A DNA stretch of 64,000 bases from Stercorarius parasiticus (lineage: Eukaryota; Chordata; Aves; Charadriiformes; Stercorariidae): contig VWZL01002028.1 of NCBI GenBank assembly GCA_013396915.1, positions 96,939 to 160,938 on the forward strand. The letters run 5' to 3'. Below the pieces are notes generated by a model. That model ran no database searches and had not been told where the DNA came from. It worked only from the letters and a program-made list of their open reading frames with translations. Each line of letters opens with the position of its first letter. Position 1 is the stretch's first letter. Below are positions 18,791 through 32,744 of this stretch, piece by piece. Position numbers and translations under genes: made by a program.

Positions 18791-21700
18791 TAATCTCAGG
18801 ATGCTTAATGCAAAGTTCTGTGACAGTGAAGAAATATGACTGAGAATTGATAAAAAACCAATGCTTAAGATCAGCCTAACTTTTAAATTGACTGAACGCA
18901 TAGCACTTCCCTTGGAAGAGTGTTCTGTGCTATACCAGACCTCAGTGTTAGCAGATTTCATCTTGATCCTCAGTCTCAAACCTCCTACAGTAATTTGCAC
19001 CTCTCAGCTCTGGTAACTTTTAAGATAATCATAAACCGTTATCAAAGTCCCTCCCCCCTTAGTTATCACTATCTGAGCCACATTGTCTGTATGCAGTTTC
19101 CTTGTGAACCTAAACTCCCTTGTTAAGTCTTGACTTAAGGATGCCAGCAATGTGTCCTCTTCCAGTTTTGCGCTGCAGCAAAGGTTTGAAACAAAATCAT
19201 GCCCAAATATGAAATTCTAGTTCTAGCCAATGATTGTGGGATACAACTGGAGTCAGTGAGCACTGGGAATTTTCCCCCTCTCCTAAATGAGTGAAAAACT
19301 GGCAAAATTTTGGCAGCCCTTTGTCGATGACTTATGACAAACCGGATGCCCACAGTGTTTGGGAACTGGGTAATAAATAGCAAATACAAATCAGCACCTA
19401 CAGAGTGTGCAGCTGGCCCGTTTGCACAGGCAAACAGGCAGAGGACGCACCTGCCTCATGGGTAGGTGCCTCACTGAACGGCTCCTGAAAATGTGTTCAA
19501 TTAGAGAGGTGCGTGTTTAAATTGCTGCAGCAACCATCTGCTTACTGTGAAATATGGCTGGAATCCTTAAAGAGGGACCGCGTTTCTGGAGAAAACTTTC
19601 AAATATATTAGCCTGAAACATAAGTTTTATAATCTCAGATTTGTGTTCATAGATGACGATCACAGGCAAAGATTTTTTTTACTTTCTAACGAGGGATTTC
19701 TAACCTTGTGTTGGGAAGTCATGATACTGTTTTGGTGGGGGTTTTTTGGCACACCTCTATTTTTTTGTGACATTGAATTGTAGCATCATACGTGCAGAAT
19801 TATGACTTTGCCTTTACGCTGTGGGGAAGAAGCCCTGTAAAATGCAGTATCATTCAGTAACACCAAAAAGAACTTAGGAAATTACAGGCCAAGTAAATTT
19901 CTTTTTGTATAAATGTTCTCTCTTTTCAAGTTTGCTTCAGTGTGAATGTCCCTCTTTAAGGTAAGGCCTTCAATATGGGGAAAATGTCAAGGTAGGTCCA
20001 TTTTTAGGCCTAATAACCTTGAGGTGTCCCTTCAGTTTCATAATATATTTCCATTAAGTCATCAGTGCATGGCAATGAGCATTTAGCAGATGGGCACGCA
20101 AGGGGCTATACTGCATGCTTTTGCATGAAGTGGTACTGCTTAGATGAAACACTGGGGAGTGATTTTGAAACCTCAGACCCTCATGTACCATTGTTAAACA
20201 TTGCACATTATGTATTCCCCACTTGCTGCAAGCATTTCAGGCATAGGAAGACAGTGGGCTTTCTTCTGAGAGTGACGCCATGGTGATTAATACTGGTGTA
20301 CAAAAAAAATATTTAGAAACAGGGAAGAATCTATATTTGTCAGAACACTTAACATACATGCTTTAGAAAAACTAAGGAAAAATGGATGTGGGGTTTTGGG
20401 ACAGCCTTTTTATTACAAACAGCCATAACAGTTGAAGTCCATGCCTTTCCATCACACTTTTTTTGCACACTGCCCCTGCCACAGGATATCATGAATTAGA
20501 ATATTTAATGTCAGCTGGTTCCTAAAAGTTACACTTTTCTGCTACTGGTTCAAGTGTTAGCCATGTTGTTGCTGATTGAGAAGCGTTGACTATTGGCAGG
20601 CGATGAAGTTTGAGATCTCAGTTTAGCTTGCAGTAGACAGTTGTGAACAACAGTACCATAACTGCCTGCAACATAGCTGATACCAATCGGTCTAGCACAT
20701 GGCTAGGCACCGCAGAGAAGTCTGTAACATTTCTGCCCTCAACAAGGTGAAGGACCTTGGTTTCCAAAGCTTCAACTAGCGTGGCACTTTGCACAACCAC
20801 TAAATTTGCTCGGAGAGTAAGTGTATAGCTTTCCAGGAGCTTCTGTTCAGCTTGTATCACAACTTAGAGAAATCAAGAGTAAGCGAACTGGTATTTTAAA
20901 GGATTTCAGATTTGTTTGTTTCAATGAAGAAGGTTCTGTTTTCCCAGAATTTGCTCATTCGGTTAGTCTTATTTTTTGGTTTTTATTCTCTTCAGCGTCA
21001 GTGCCTGCAGCAGCTGGTTTTAGCTGTGATTACTACAACACTAGAATTACAGAAGTTTGAAAGCTACTTCCCAGTACTGCAGATTCCCAAATATTTACAA
21101 GTTAAACAACTCTTATTATGCTTCTTTTGATTCTGTACTGGGGATTCAGCAGTATTTGTTTAGTTTTGTTGAGTCCTGGTCTTATAGTACTAAAATCTTT
21201 TCATACTGAATAATTACGTTCATTTAACCATCTGTTAAACGTACATTGTTAAGTGGTGCCCATTGATATGGAGTGATAAGCAGCCAGAGTATTCCTGCTT
21301 TGCTTTTGGGCTTCCTCAGAATAAGACAAATTCTGTTTCACTTTTTGGCTGCTTTAATCTCCAGTGCTATTTTCAGAAAGTAAGCTAAACCATTTAGTGA
21401 AATCATCTTATCAGGGTTACTTACAGTACATTCTTAAGCGTTCAAACAGAAATATTTAATTTTTGTATTAATGTAGCTAATAAATAGTATTCCTGTGTTG
21501 GGCCTGTTTGTGATGTTATTAAAAGCCAGTGGCAAAACACCAGGTGATTGAAGAAGCAGCAGCATCTGTCTCTTTATCAGACAATGGAGAAGAATTTATC
21601 AGAAAAAAAGCAAAGACTTGTTGAACGCTGGCAGTCCATGACTAGTCCCATTCACAGCTGGAGTCCGGTGAACACGGAGTATAAGAAGAGCCTTGGCTTT

Positions 21701-22484
21701 GGGTTTATTTTTCATGCAGAACCTTTTGTATTAGCAGTATGCCATGCTAATGCGAGCATAAAGTTAACAACGTCTTACTAGGATGTTCGTCCAAAATAAG
21801 CAGCAAAAATTTGTCACTGTATGTGTTCGCAGCTCAGCATACTAGTGCAAAACTTAATTTCTTTGACATATGCACAAATATGCAGATGTGGACTGAAGCA
21901 GCTGAGGTGTAGGCACTTACCTTCAGTAGCAGGACAGGGAAGGCATTTTTAAATGGTAAGGGGTCCTAGCAGTTCATTAACTGCTGCTTTCTTGTTGTTA
22001 TGCTGCTGTGCTGTTACAGTGGATTTTGTTACTCTGGAGGCACAGACCTTGTACTGGTCCTCTCAACAGCGTGCTCCAGGAGTCATATGTTTAAATTATG
22101 TGGGATGACAGGAACACTCAGTCTAGATATTTATGAAAGACCTTAAGCACAGATCTTCCTTGATTTGCATGCCATATTCATGTTTGCAGAGGACCTACAG
22201 AAGAATCATTCCCTTTGCTTAATTAGGGAGCATGGAAAAGAAGAAGTTGAAGATCGTAACTGCCCATGACTCCCTGAAGAATTCTGTTTATATTTGACAA
22301 AAACAAGAAGAAAGAGAAATTGAATTTGTGCCCTCAGGTCTGCAATAACAGCTCGAGTTCCCAGCAAGATCAGGTTCCTGCTGTGCAAAAAGCCATATAA
22401 GTGAGAGACAATCGACAGATCATAGGTAATGGTAGATAGAGAGATCAAAGCCATGTATAGGAGAAAGAAAATAGGAAGAAAATT

Positions 22485-22600
22485 AGATGCACAGAGAGGA
22501 GAAAATTACTCAAGCTCAAAGCAGATCAGTAGCAGAACCAAGAATGAAACCCGTGTCACTACAAACTCTCCTATGTCTTACTGTGCTCTTTTAGTAAAAC
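22485..22600 (-). mobile_element. MIR/CORE-SINE-like relic
   Basis: The segment reads ACTCAAGCTCAAAGCAG, then GTAGCAGAACCAAGAATG and AAACCCGTGTC. This is the order found in a reversed MIR-type SINE core and tRNA-related part. It is strongly diverged, and the boundaries are approximate. Confidence 0.5.
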
Positions 22601-22944
22601 TGTGTTCCAAAAAAGCAGTTGCATTGTCTGGAAGAAAGATGGAAAGGAGATATATTGACATGCAGAAGTAGTAGGCATTCATGCATAATTGTGCAATGCC
22701 TTTTTTTTTTAGTCTACAATTAGTATGAATATGTGTATTAGTTTAAAAAAATAAGACAGCATCTTCAGCTGCTTTCTAAAAAGCCACATATATCTTTATT
22801 CTAAACTGTCTTTGCAAAGGCTTAAAAATAATCATTAGACTTCAAAATATGATCTCTTAACAATTCAGTCATCTTACAATTAAACCATCACTGTGTAGCT
22901 TTCTCCGTTTGTATAAGGTGAGAACTGCTATACCATTTCTCTGT

Positions 22945-22972
22945 ATGAAAGCCTGTCAATGAAAGCCTGTCA
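22945..22972. repeat. Perfect 14-bp tandem duplication
   Basis: atgaaagcctgtca is repeated head to tail without mismatch (22945-22958 and 22959-22972). It is a local slippage product in intron sequence. Confidence 0.9.
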
Positions 22973-24299
22973 TATGCATCATCCATGTCAAACTAAAAGC
23001 TTTATTCTTAATAAGCTAGAGATCATCATCGAAGACCATGAGTTTCCCGAAATGTTTTGAAGAAGGCAGTTTTGCCAAAAACTCTGTAGCATTCCTGCTT
23101 TACAGCCTATAATGCAAGCCATTCTGGTGTATAGCCAAGTCTTGCAATGATGCTCCCACTGAACATGCTTGCCATTACCTTTCATGCTGTGGTGTTTCTT
23201 TGCATCCAGTGTCACAATGCACATGCCCATGCCTCCTTGACAGAGGAGGGGCTCAGAGTCACAAGATATTGCTATATATTTACAATTTCATAACATTCTC
23301 AGGAAGGTTTCCATAATGTGTTACTTTTCTGTAATTAAGTGGGATAGGTGACTGTAGGCAGAATAAAACGATGGAAGGTCAGTCAGTCAGTATTTATTCA
23401 GGATACGTGGCAGAGATCTGAGTCTTGAAATATTTAATTATAGCATTGACCTATTCACTCGCAATAGTGTCTCCTTTTTATTCCTTGTCTTTGTGATTAC
23501 TTAAAGAATGTAAGGCAAAGTAAATCTGTTGATCTTTTACAGAATAAATCTGGTCAAATATCTTGGTGCACTGCTAGACTGTCTGTATTTGGGCAGCTTT
23601 TCAGTGATTTATGGGATGTCTCCTGGAAGCCACTGGAATTCTAGGGACATGTGCCCTAGACTTACCAACTCTCCTGCATCACTTTTTTCTCTTCTTTGCA
23701 AGTCAGATCCATTTTCTGGGTATAGTCCATCCTTTGTGCTAAAGTGCTAGTGATCAGGAAGACAAAGAAGGCTTCTACGCATGTATTTGAGGACTCACCA
23801 GCAGGTGGTTTAGCGTGTCACAGATGCACCAGCCCTGACTGCTGCAACTCTGCTGTAACAACAGTTAATATGCAATTTCAGGAGAACACAACCGAAAATG
23901 GACTAATTTTGGATGTGTGCCAGGATGTAAGAGCGGAGGTGACACTGGTCATCATGGCCTTAGAGCAGTTGAGGATATCAATGGAGGCTTGCCAATGAAA
24001 TGTGAATTAGAGAGATACGCATAAAATCTACACTGCAGAGTGGATCATAAAATTTGCAATGGGAGTAGCATTGTGCAGATGAAGGCTATTTTCATATGAT
24101 TATTCCATTGCTTCCTCTTCCTGTAATTCCTCCCCACCTCAAGAAGAAATACAAAATAGTTTGCCATGTAGTTAAACCCTCAAAGAAGCCTACCATAAGG
24201 GGAAAATATAGTGTAGAAATTCAGAAGTTTGCACTCTTCCCCTTTGTCATGGTATAACCCCAAGCGACAATCAGAACCACACAGCCGTTCGCTCACTCC

Positions 24300-24460
24300 C
24301 TGTACCCCAGTGGGGTAGGGGAGAAGAATCGGAAAAATGGAAACGTCAAAGGTTGAGATTAAGACAGTTTAATAGACCAATAATGGAAGAGAAGATGATA
24401 ATAACAGTAATGATAAAAGGATATACAAAGATGATTAATTGCCCAGCCTGTCCCAAGCAG
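24300..24460. repeat. Direct repeat copy 1 (161 bp), probable assembly duplicate
   Basis: This stretch is repeated at 24462-24622 without a visible mismatch, and the two copies are separated by one N. The pattern fits two overlapping contig ends that were not merged. Confidence 0.93.
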
Positions 24461-24461
24461 N

Positions 24462-24622
24462 CTGTACCCCAGTGGGGTAGGGGAGAAGAATCGGAAAAAT
24501 GGAAACGTCAAAGGTTGAGATTAAGACAGTTTAATAGACCAATAATGGAAGAGAAGATGATAATAACAGTAATGATAAAAGGATATACAAAGATGATTAA
24601 TTGCCCAGCCTGTCCCAAGCAG
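24462..24622. repeat. Direct repeat copy 2 (161 bp), probable assembly duplicate
   Basis: This is the second copy of 24300-24460, inside the solo LTR. The open frame that spans both copies and the N at 24461 is an artefact. Confidence 0.93.
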
Positions 24623-24654
24623 CAAACACGGATTCCTGCCACCCAGCCAACCCC

Positions 24655-24663
24655 CTTTATATA
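24655..24663 (-). promoter_or_regulatory. TATA box of the antisense LTR
   Basis: On the minus strand the bases read TATATAAAG followed by a G run. The position, between U3-like and R/U5-like parts of the LTR, fits a retroviral core promoter. Whether it is active cannot be told from sequence. Confidence 0.6.
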
Positions 24664-25920
24664 CTGAGCATGACATCTGTGGTATTGAATATTCTTTTGG
24701 ACAGCTTGTCCTCTTTATGCTCCTTCTCAGCTTCTATGGGAAGCTGAAAAAGTCCTTCACTTAATATAAGCATTACCTAGCAACAACTAAATTAATATGT
24801 GTTATTAATATTCTTCTCATACTAAATCCAAAACACAGCAGCTACTAGGAAAATTTAACTCTATACCAGCTGAAACCAGACACCCTGGAATTTTTGTCAT
24901 TCTAAAAAATGCATGTATTCTACCATAGTATAGCTTACGTGCAGTGGTTATGTCATGATTAAGTCCTAATGGAAGCAAGCCCCAATAAGGTGGACACGAT
25001 GGATCTTGAGGGTAAAGGACTAACCTCAGTTGGGAAGCTGTAGTCCTGACCTCCCCTGCAGCTCATGTGAAATCTATCTCCATCCATGTTTTACACAGAG
25101 ATAACTCTCGTGCTTTAGCAATCAGGCTATGAACTAAGCAGGTTTGGTGTATATTTAGCTTTAGTACTGTGTACTCATTCATGCTAAAACCATACTCAAG
25201 TATGGCCATAGGGGACAACTTCTTCTGGTGAGGTTCATTGCCCAGACTGTGAACACGGGGTGGTTGTCAGTAAACCTGCAGAGCTTCGATTTTGTTTGCC
25301 TTGCTGTTTGTTTTGTTGTGGTGGTTTTCGGGTGTAGGATAGGAGAAAGGCTGTGCAAAAGTAAAATACTAAGGCTGGCATCCTGGCCATGTAGTCATTA
25401 TATGTTTGTATCCCCTAATTAATTGGGTTGTTCCTCCTTCCTACCTGACCCGTTTCACATTCCTAGGAAAGATACATACTGTTTCAGTATAAAGGTGGTT
25501 TCACTTTACTGGGTCACAAATGATCCCTCTTAAAATTCATAGTTCTGTGAATTACCTTGGTGTTTACTAAATGTCTGGGTGCTTCCATAACAGATTAAAT
25601 TGTGGACTGCATAGGTTGGCATGCTTTCCAAATACTGTTTCACAATCTATTAACATCTTCATTGAGTGGAATTTTTTTCCACTACTTTCTCTTAATTTGG
25701 TGTTCTTTACCTCTAATGAAAGCATAATGTAGGAGCCTGCATGGAAGTAATGAATATTGGTATACTTGTAAAAACTACTTAGATTCAAAACACTTTTTAT
25801 CATCATAACCTCAGTTGAATATATTGCAGCTCATAGCTGGTCTGTTGTAACTCTTCCATGTGTGAATAGAGCAATTAACATGCTGAAAAAATTAAATAAC
25901 TTATAAAGTTATTCTGATAA

Positions 25921-25949
25921 CATATATTTCATATATATTTCATATATTT
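25921..25949. repeat. Short CATATATTT repeat
   Basis: Three imperfect units of catatattt or catatatattt follow one another, forming an AT-rich simple repeat. Confidence 0.8.
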
Positions 25950-28317
25950 GATTCTAGGACATACTTCTAATACTGATACACATTCTCAGGGCATGCAAAT
26001 ACAGTGAAGAGGCATCACCAGGATAAATGGAAAGACAGGCCTGAAGTGTTCTGCTTCTCAGACTGTTTCTTTCACAGTATTCATACTGAATTTCTGTGTA
26101 TATAGAATGAGTTATGTGCGAAAGTGAGTGCTTATTACAGTTGGTCTCAACTTTTTAGAAACTACTATACCTATATGAAAAGAGATCTAATCATTGGTGC
26201 AAGGTGATCTCTGCCTATGCTGCGGTTTTTGTTATCGTAATAAAGAGAGTTGAATGAGGGGACAGTGATACATGAGGTTAGCCACATGACCTTGTGCTTC
26301 AAACCATTTTGTTTGATGTCTTGAGTTTTCAAATTTCTTGAACAAAATAATCTGAAAATCTTATCAGTGATGAGGTAAATACAAGATATTTGAACTCTGA
26401 TCATCCTGATCTAAGAATTTCTTCTTGATCAAGAAATGCGGGAATCATTTATTTCTTAGTGAAGCAAAATTTTGGATAAAATTAAATGATACCGTGTAAT
26501 ACATATGAGAAGGTGCAACTCTTACTGTATGTCCTGTTCCAGCTGCACTGCTGTTCCGTGCCCCTGTAGCTGCACACCAAATGCTGCAGCAGCTTCCTGC
26601 CCAGATTTCATGTGCCTGTCATGTGTTTGATGTGCTGCTGATACAGCCGGGCGCTGCACTGGAAGGATTCTCTGGTGAAGCTCCTCAGACGAGTTACAAA
26701 CTCCAGGATTTCACTGTGGGCTTGAAAATATATCAAGAGGCATCAAGTAGTGCTATTGACAGAAAATTGCAGTAAAGTAAAATTAAAGATGTTTCATTCA
26801 GTGATATAGAAAGGCCAATCTGCATCTGCTTTTCTGTGGTGACAGTATTTCAGACTGTGAAAATCATGGATGAGCTTTGTATATATATTTTGTGTCAAAA
26901 GGTCCGCTTACTGAAAACTATCATAGCACGATCTTTTTTTCTTCCAACATATTGGTTCGTTGTTATAATAATCATTTCTGGCCTCACTTACTTGTATGGG
27001 CTGTCTATTGTGGATTAGCTCCTCATTCTGTTAAACTAACAAATCTGTTAATTGATTTAAAGGGGATTCCTATAGTTATATCTAAACAGTATATTGTGAA
27101 ATTATAGGAAGATCAAACAAAACCTAGGCTTTTGTGACATTGTTGTTTTCTAGCCACCACCTCCATCTTTCTTCCACCTCCTCTGAGTAGGTTTTGAACC
27201 CACTGGACAATTCCAGACCAATTTAGCGGAGCTATTGAGCTTGCAAAGGACTTGAAAGTGTTTTGGCGATTTTCTGCAAATTAAATGAAAATAAATAATG
27301 GAGTAGAGAGAGATACACCTTAGTGTCTCCAAACTGGAGAATTAATTTAATCCTTATTAGGCCGAAGAGACTGCACCAAGCCTCTTGGCCTCATGACACA
27401 GTTGATAAGGTGCCCAGGCTTTGCTGAGTTCCCTGGTTTGGAGCACCCTCTGTCAGGTGCCTTCTTGCAAGGATTTGTGTGACTTTTCAATACCAAAGGT
27501 TCCTGGCATTCACATTTGGTTTGTGTGATTAATGGAAGAATGTCAAGTTCTAACTTTCTTAATGTATTTTCAGTAATAAGAACATCAACTTAGATTTCTT
27601 TTTTCATTGTTGCAATTCATATAGTGTCATTTAGTAATCATTAACAGACAAGGCTGGTAATCCTTGACACTGGAAAGCTTATTAAAAGCATGTTTTGGAG
27701 GTTTTTTTAAGCTCTAGTCTGTGACTGCAGGTAGAAAATTAATTTTTTATTGAATGGTAGTGAAAGTAAAACCAGTTCAGAAAACTACTGTTTAATGTGT
27801 GCGTATTAATAGCATATGAAGTTCATTTTGATCTTTTAGTAATTATGTGAAGATATTTAAGAAAAAAAAGCATTTTGACTCATAAAACAATACCTCTTTG
27901 TCCAAAGTTGCACAGGCCAACTAAGAAAGCTATTTAAATGGTATTTTATGAAGCAATAGTCTTAGAAATTTCCAGTATCTTTAGCTTTTCACACAGAAGC
28001 AGTAGTCTTTGAATAAAATAAAACATGACTTTGACTTAAAAACTTTAATCCTTGATGGGTAGTAGGTCATGTTAATATTTATTAATTCAAGGGATTCTAT
28101 TTCTGTAGCATTAAGTCTTACATCTAATCAGATCGTATCACCCACATGAAGCAAGTCCACCATGTCTCCAGGATAAGCAGGTCACACTAGGTCAAGACAC
28201 TCAGACGAGAGACCTATGAAGCATTCACACTGCTGGAAAAAATAAAAGATCAACTAGCCAGCACATTTCCTGCACAAGAGGTTGTGAGTCACTGTTCCTT
28301 CTCACTACCAGAGACAG

Positions 28318-28585
28318 CATAGAATCATAGAATTGTTAGGGTTGGAAGGGACCTTAAAGATCATCTAGTTCCAACCCCCCTGCCGTGGGCAGGGACACCT
28401 CCCACTAGATCAGGTTGCTCAGAGCCCCATCCAGCCTGGCCCTGAACACTTCTAGGGATGGGGCTTCCACCACGTCTCTGGGCAACCCGTTCCAGTGTCT
28501 CACCACCCTCATGGTGAAGAACTTCTTCCTAACATCCAGTCTGAATTGACCCATCTCTAGTTTTAATCCATTCCCTCTAGTCCTA
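28318..28585 (-). mobile_element. CR1 LINE 3' fragment, minus strand
   Basis: This 268-base 5'-truncated CR1 lies antisense in the last PRKCE intron. The + strand opens with CATAGAATCATAGAATTG and GGTTGGAAGGGACC, the reversed tail. The minus frame encodes the last part of ORF2 ([35 protein letters not shown]). The sequence is very close to the CR1 at 42204-42608, including the GGGCAGGGACACCTCC stretch in the 3'UTR, so the two belong to one subfamily. Confidence 0.95.
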
Positions 28586-31500
28586 GAAGCCATCTTTCAG
28601 ATGTTATTTAGAATTGGAGTCATGTCTTTTTTAGTCATTAAAAGTGCCGTGGCACTGCTGCTGCTCTTTGTCAGATGGAGACAGGCTGCCCACATGCTGC
28701 CTGCAGTAGAGCAGTTTCAGTTCAGTGTGGAATTTGGCACCTATTGTTGGCAGCTCTTGGGTAGCTGCTCTGCCCCTGCTCACATGTAGCATTGACGCAT
28801 GCCGAACACAAGGTGTCTGAGCAGTCTAGAGAGAGAAAAAGTAGCATGTGAAACCTAATCAAATTTCCGCGTGTTTGGGTGGACAGCTGTGGTTTTGGGG
28901 CTTCTTTTTTTCCTAAGAATCCTAGTTTCTTCAGTCATCTGAAACTGAAAACTCTTACCTGGAAAAAAGTTTGAAAAGCTAAAAATAATGTGTTCCAAAG
29001 TCTTGGGAACTGCAGGCTAAATAAACACAATCATACCCATTTAATTACTGCATTTTTAATGATGCATTTGCCAACCAATCTAAGTATTTTTCCTTTTTTC
29101 TTCATGATTTTCTTAAATGTTCAGAGTTGGATAATAGTTGCACTCTGTTTCCTTCATATACTCTCCTTACCTTGCAAATCTTCTTTCTTTTCTCAGCTTC
29201 TCTGCTAGGAGGCAGCCACAGCCCTTTGTATCTTCGTCCTGAGCCCTCATGATGCAACTATATATTGGGTCATGCTTTTGGCCTATAGAGTATTCACAGT
29301 GGAATTACATTAAAATAGTAATAGTAGCAGAAATGTGGCCAGACCTGTTTCATCTTAGCAGATGGGGCCTTGCAAAATAGTCATAGCTTCAGGAAGAAAG
29401 TGCCTAAGTTGCTAAGGAGGGTTTCTCAAATAAATCTTTCTGTTGAAAAGCAGCACTTGTTACGAAGTCCACCTTTTGTCTTGTATGGCTTAATCCACTC
29501 ACTTTTGTTCCCTGTGATTTATTTAATCTGCATTCGTCAGTTGGTTGGTTAGAGACTTGCTTAGCATATCCTTGCAATCTTAGATTGCTCCATACTTGTC
29601 CTGTTAATAAATTGGGTGATTTACATCTATACTGCCAAAAAGACATGGAATTGTTTATAAATCTGAGAAAGTAAAAACTTGTATTTCCTTCTTTGGTCTC
29701 GCTAGGCTTTTAAATCTAAGCAAAAACCCTTGTGTGCTGTTTCAGAAATGTTTGGGATTCGAAGTTCTACTGGAAGCACAATTAGTTTTAATCAATACAA
29801 TTTAGGTACACCGGTGTTGGGACAGTTTTTCAGATGTGCTCATCTGCACTCTTTTTCACCTAAAACTTTCACAAATCTTTGTGGTGATTCTCTGGAAAAA
29901 GTAGCTATTGGGAATTAATTGCCCCTGGTAGGATTTGAGGAATTTATCATCTTATTCTTCTGCTGAAAATAATTTCAGCAAGGAAATAACACGTTTCACA
30001 AATACGTTCAGTATGAAAACCTGAAAATAATATATATTGTGTTTGTTCTCAGCTAGTCCAGAGATTATTTGCCCTGGATAGCTAGTAGTTAAAGTGTGAG
30101 TGTAGTCACATTTCTCTTGCACAGTTCTGAATTTGAATTCTACTTTCTACAGGTATTCACTTACTTCTACTTTAGTGACTATTCTATTCATTGTATGAGT
30201 GTATAAAAATACTATGGTAGGACGTGGGGAACAAGAATAATGTAGATGTAATTGCAATGTAATGCATTTAAAAATATATGTGGAATTTCATTCTTATTTT
30301 GCAGTATTTGCCCAAATGACTGGGACAAAATGTAAAGCCCAAAGCCATGTCCCTCACACTTTAAGCAGTTCAGAGTATATGGGTCACATGCACTTTATGT
30401 CCAGTCTTTATGTACAAAGTAAATACTACAAATGTAAACAATGTAAACATGTTTGTTAAGTCCATATTCCTTTCCTTTTAATGGAATTTTGTAGATAGAG
30501 GATGTGGATTTTTTGTTGCCTGTACTTAGAAAGGAGTTGGTTTACAAGTGACAGTCTTGCATTTATATAGACCTTTTTTCCCTATATCTGTAAAGTTCTT
30601 ACAAACAACGTAGGTGAAGGCTGCTCTGACCATTTTTCAGTTGTGAGAAAGAAATTTGTTTTAGAGCCTCAGTAGAGCTCATGAAGGAAATACATTTATG
30701 TATATATTTTATAGGAGAATCTGACTACATTGAATGAAGGCATATATCCCATTTGCAATACATTACTGTACTTTATGATGTGTCACTTTATGATTTTATC
30801 ATTTTATTTTGCAAGTCAAATAGCTGGTCTGTATTTCTGGTACCACCTTAATTTCAGACGTGCAGGATGGACACGAAGCTAGTTTTTAATGTGTCAATGT
30901 TCTTCCATTAAGTATCACTCAGGTAACTATTAGATTTCATGAAACAAAGAAAAAAGAGACAACGTAAAGGAAAATATTTGTTCCAATTCCCTGAACCTGT
31001 ACATGCTTGAAATACACTGCTAACATGGAAAACATGAACAGTGCAGGTCTCAAGGGAATGACCATGGGGAATGTTTTCCCCTGTAGCCTTAAGGTTTTTT
31101 TCATGTAAGTGGTCACAGATAGTCACTGTTATATGTGTCCTGAGGACAATGAGTTGGCCTCCCCAAGGCTATCTCTAGTTAATATATCTTATCCCACCAC
31201 AATGTGTACAGTTGCAACTTCGCTGAAAGAGCAAGGTGCTTTAGACTTCCATGGGGAAATCCTGATGCCATTGAAATAAAGAAGAGTTCTGAGGTGGATT
31301 TCTTTGGAGACAGAATTTCACTTTGCCATGGTCCTTTGAATGACATTCGGCTGCATTAGGAAATCTGAGTTGCCAAGGTGGAGCTCAAGGATTTTGGACT
31401 GAGAGCTGTTGTGAGGTCTACCTCTGATTTTAAAGTTGAGTGTAGCCAGATATAAAAAAACAGTTAACTTAGAGTTGAAACAGTAGGCTATATTGTGGGG

Positions 31501-31738
31501 AAATCAGTTCACTCTGTGCCTCTGAAATGAGATATCATTATGTTCAAATCTAAGAGGAAACAGCTGTACCACCTACTATGCCAAAGCCTTTTCTAAACTA
31601 GTCTTAATCTCAGCTTCCTGCTTTATCATCATACTGCTATTCCTTCACCTGTCAGAGACCAGTGAGTCTCTGGGAATTCATTTATAGTGCTGCTTCTGTG
31701 GCCTCTCCTGAACTCATTTATAGTACTTGCTCCTGTAG

Positions 31739-32044
<306 letters not shown>

Positions 32045-32738
32045 ACAACGTTAGGCTGACAGATGAACGATGCTGCAAGAAGTGATTCTGAAGAGATCGT
32101 CAAATTCCTGAGACTCACTAGATCAAAAACTGCTTCTCTTACCCTGAGCCCATATCCCCAGTTAAAGTATATATTTATTGTTGGTTTTTTTCTTTAATCT
32201 TCTGACCTGAAAGCACTCTTAATTTCTGTCTCACAAAGCAATGCAAAATAATTTTGTATCAGAAATTGTAGATGTAACACACTGCCGTATATTTGCAACT
32301 TTTCTTTTATTCCTAAGATCTCCCTGGAGGACAAAATTGCATCTTTTCCACGGGAAATGAAGCCATGCTATTAAAAGCAATTTAGCAGATCACGTTCCAT
32401 AATTGTCATATGTATTTAAGCTAAGGACGTGAGAACTGTTTCTTCTGCGCTGTTGGTTAAGGTGAGATCTGTATTTAGATGTGGAACAAATAAGTAATAT
32501 GTTGCCCTTTGGTAAGCAAAGAAGTCTACCTTTGTGGATGTGTAATGAATTACGAATTTATTGTGGTGAGCTACAAACTTAAAATCCAGAAAAAGAAGCA
32601 CATCAATTACAACTTTTGATGAAGTTCCTCATACAATTTACAGAAAACTCTTAGGAATAAGAAGAGTCACAAAGATAACTGAAATTTTATTTAAAGCAAG
32701 AAATAGATACTATATGGATAGTTATTAAAGGGCTAAAG

Positions 32739-32744
32739 AATAAA
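32739..32744 (+). terminator. PRKCE: Candidate proximal poly(A) signal
   Basis: AATAAA followed by AAGCC lies about 700 bases after the stop codon. There is no strong GU-rich downstream element, so its use is uncertain. Confidence 0.25.

Larger units (their letters stand above)
24245..24882 (-). mobile_element. Solo LTR of an avian endogenous retrovirus, antisense
   Basis: The element is bounded by TGTCATGGT on the + strand left edge and ACCAGACA on the right edge, giving TG...CA ends on either strand. Read on the minus strand, it has a TATATAAAG box at 24663-24655, then an ATTAAA poly(A)-type signal (24373-24368, repeated at 24535-24530), the order expected for U3, R and U5. It closely resembles LTRs common in neoavian genomes. 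No gag, pol or env sequence adjoins it, so it is a solo LTR. Flanking bases CCCTT and CCCTG could be a five-base target duplication with one change. The apparent length of 638 bases includes a 162-base assembly duplication; the true length would be about 476. Confidence 0.8.

Noticed and set aside
24353..24667. 104-codon frame with an internal repeat
   Set aside because: The repeat is the 161-bp assembly duplicate across the N, inside a non-coding LTR.
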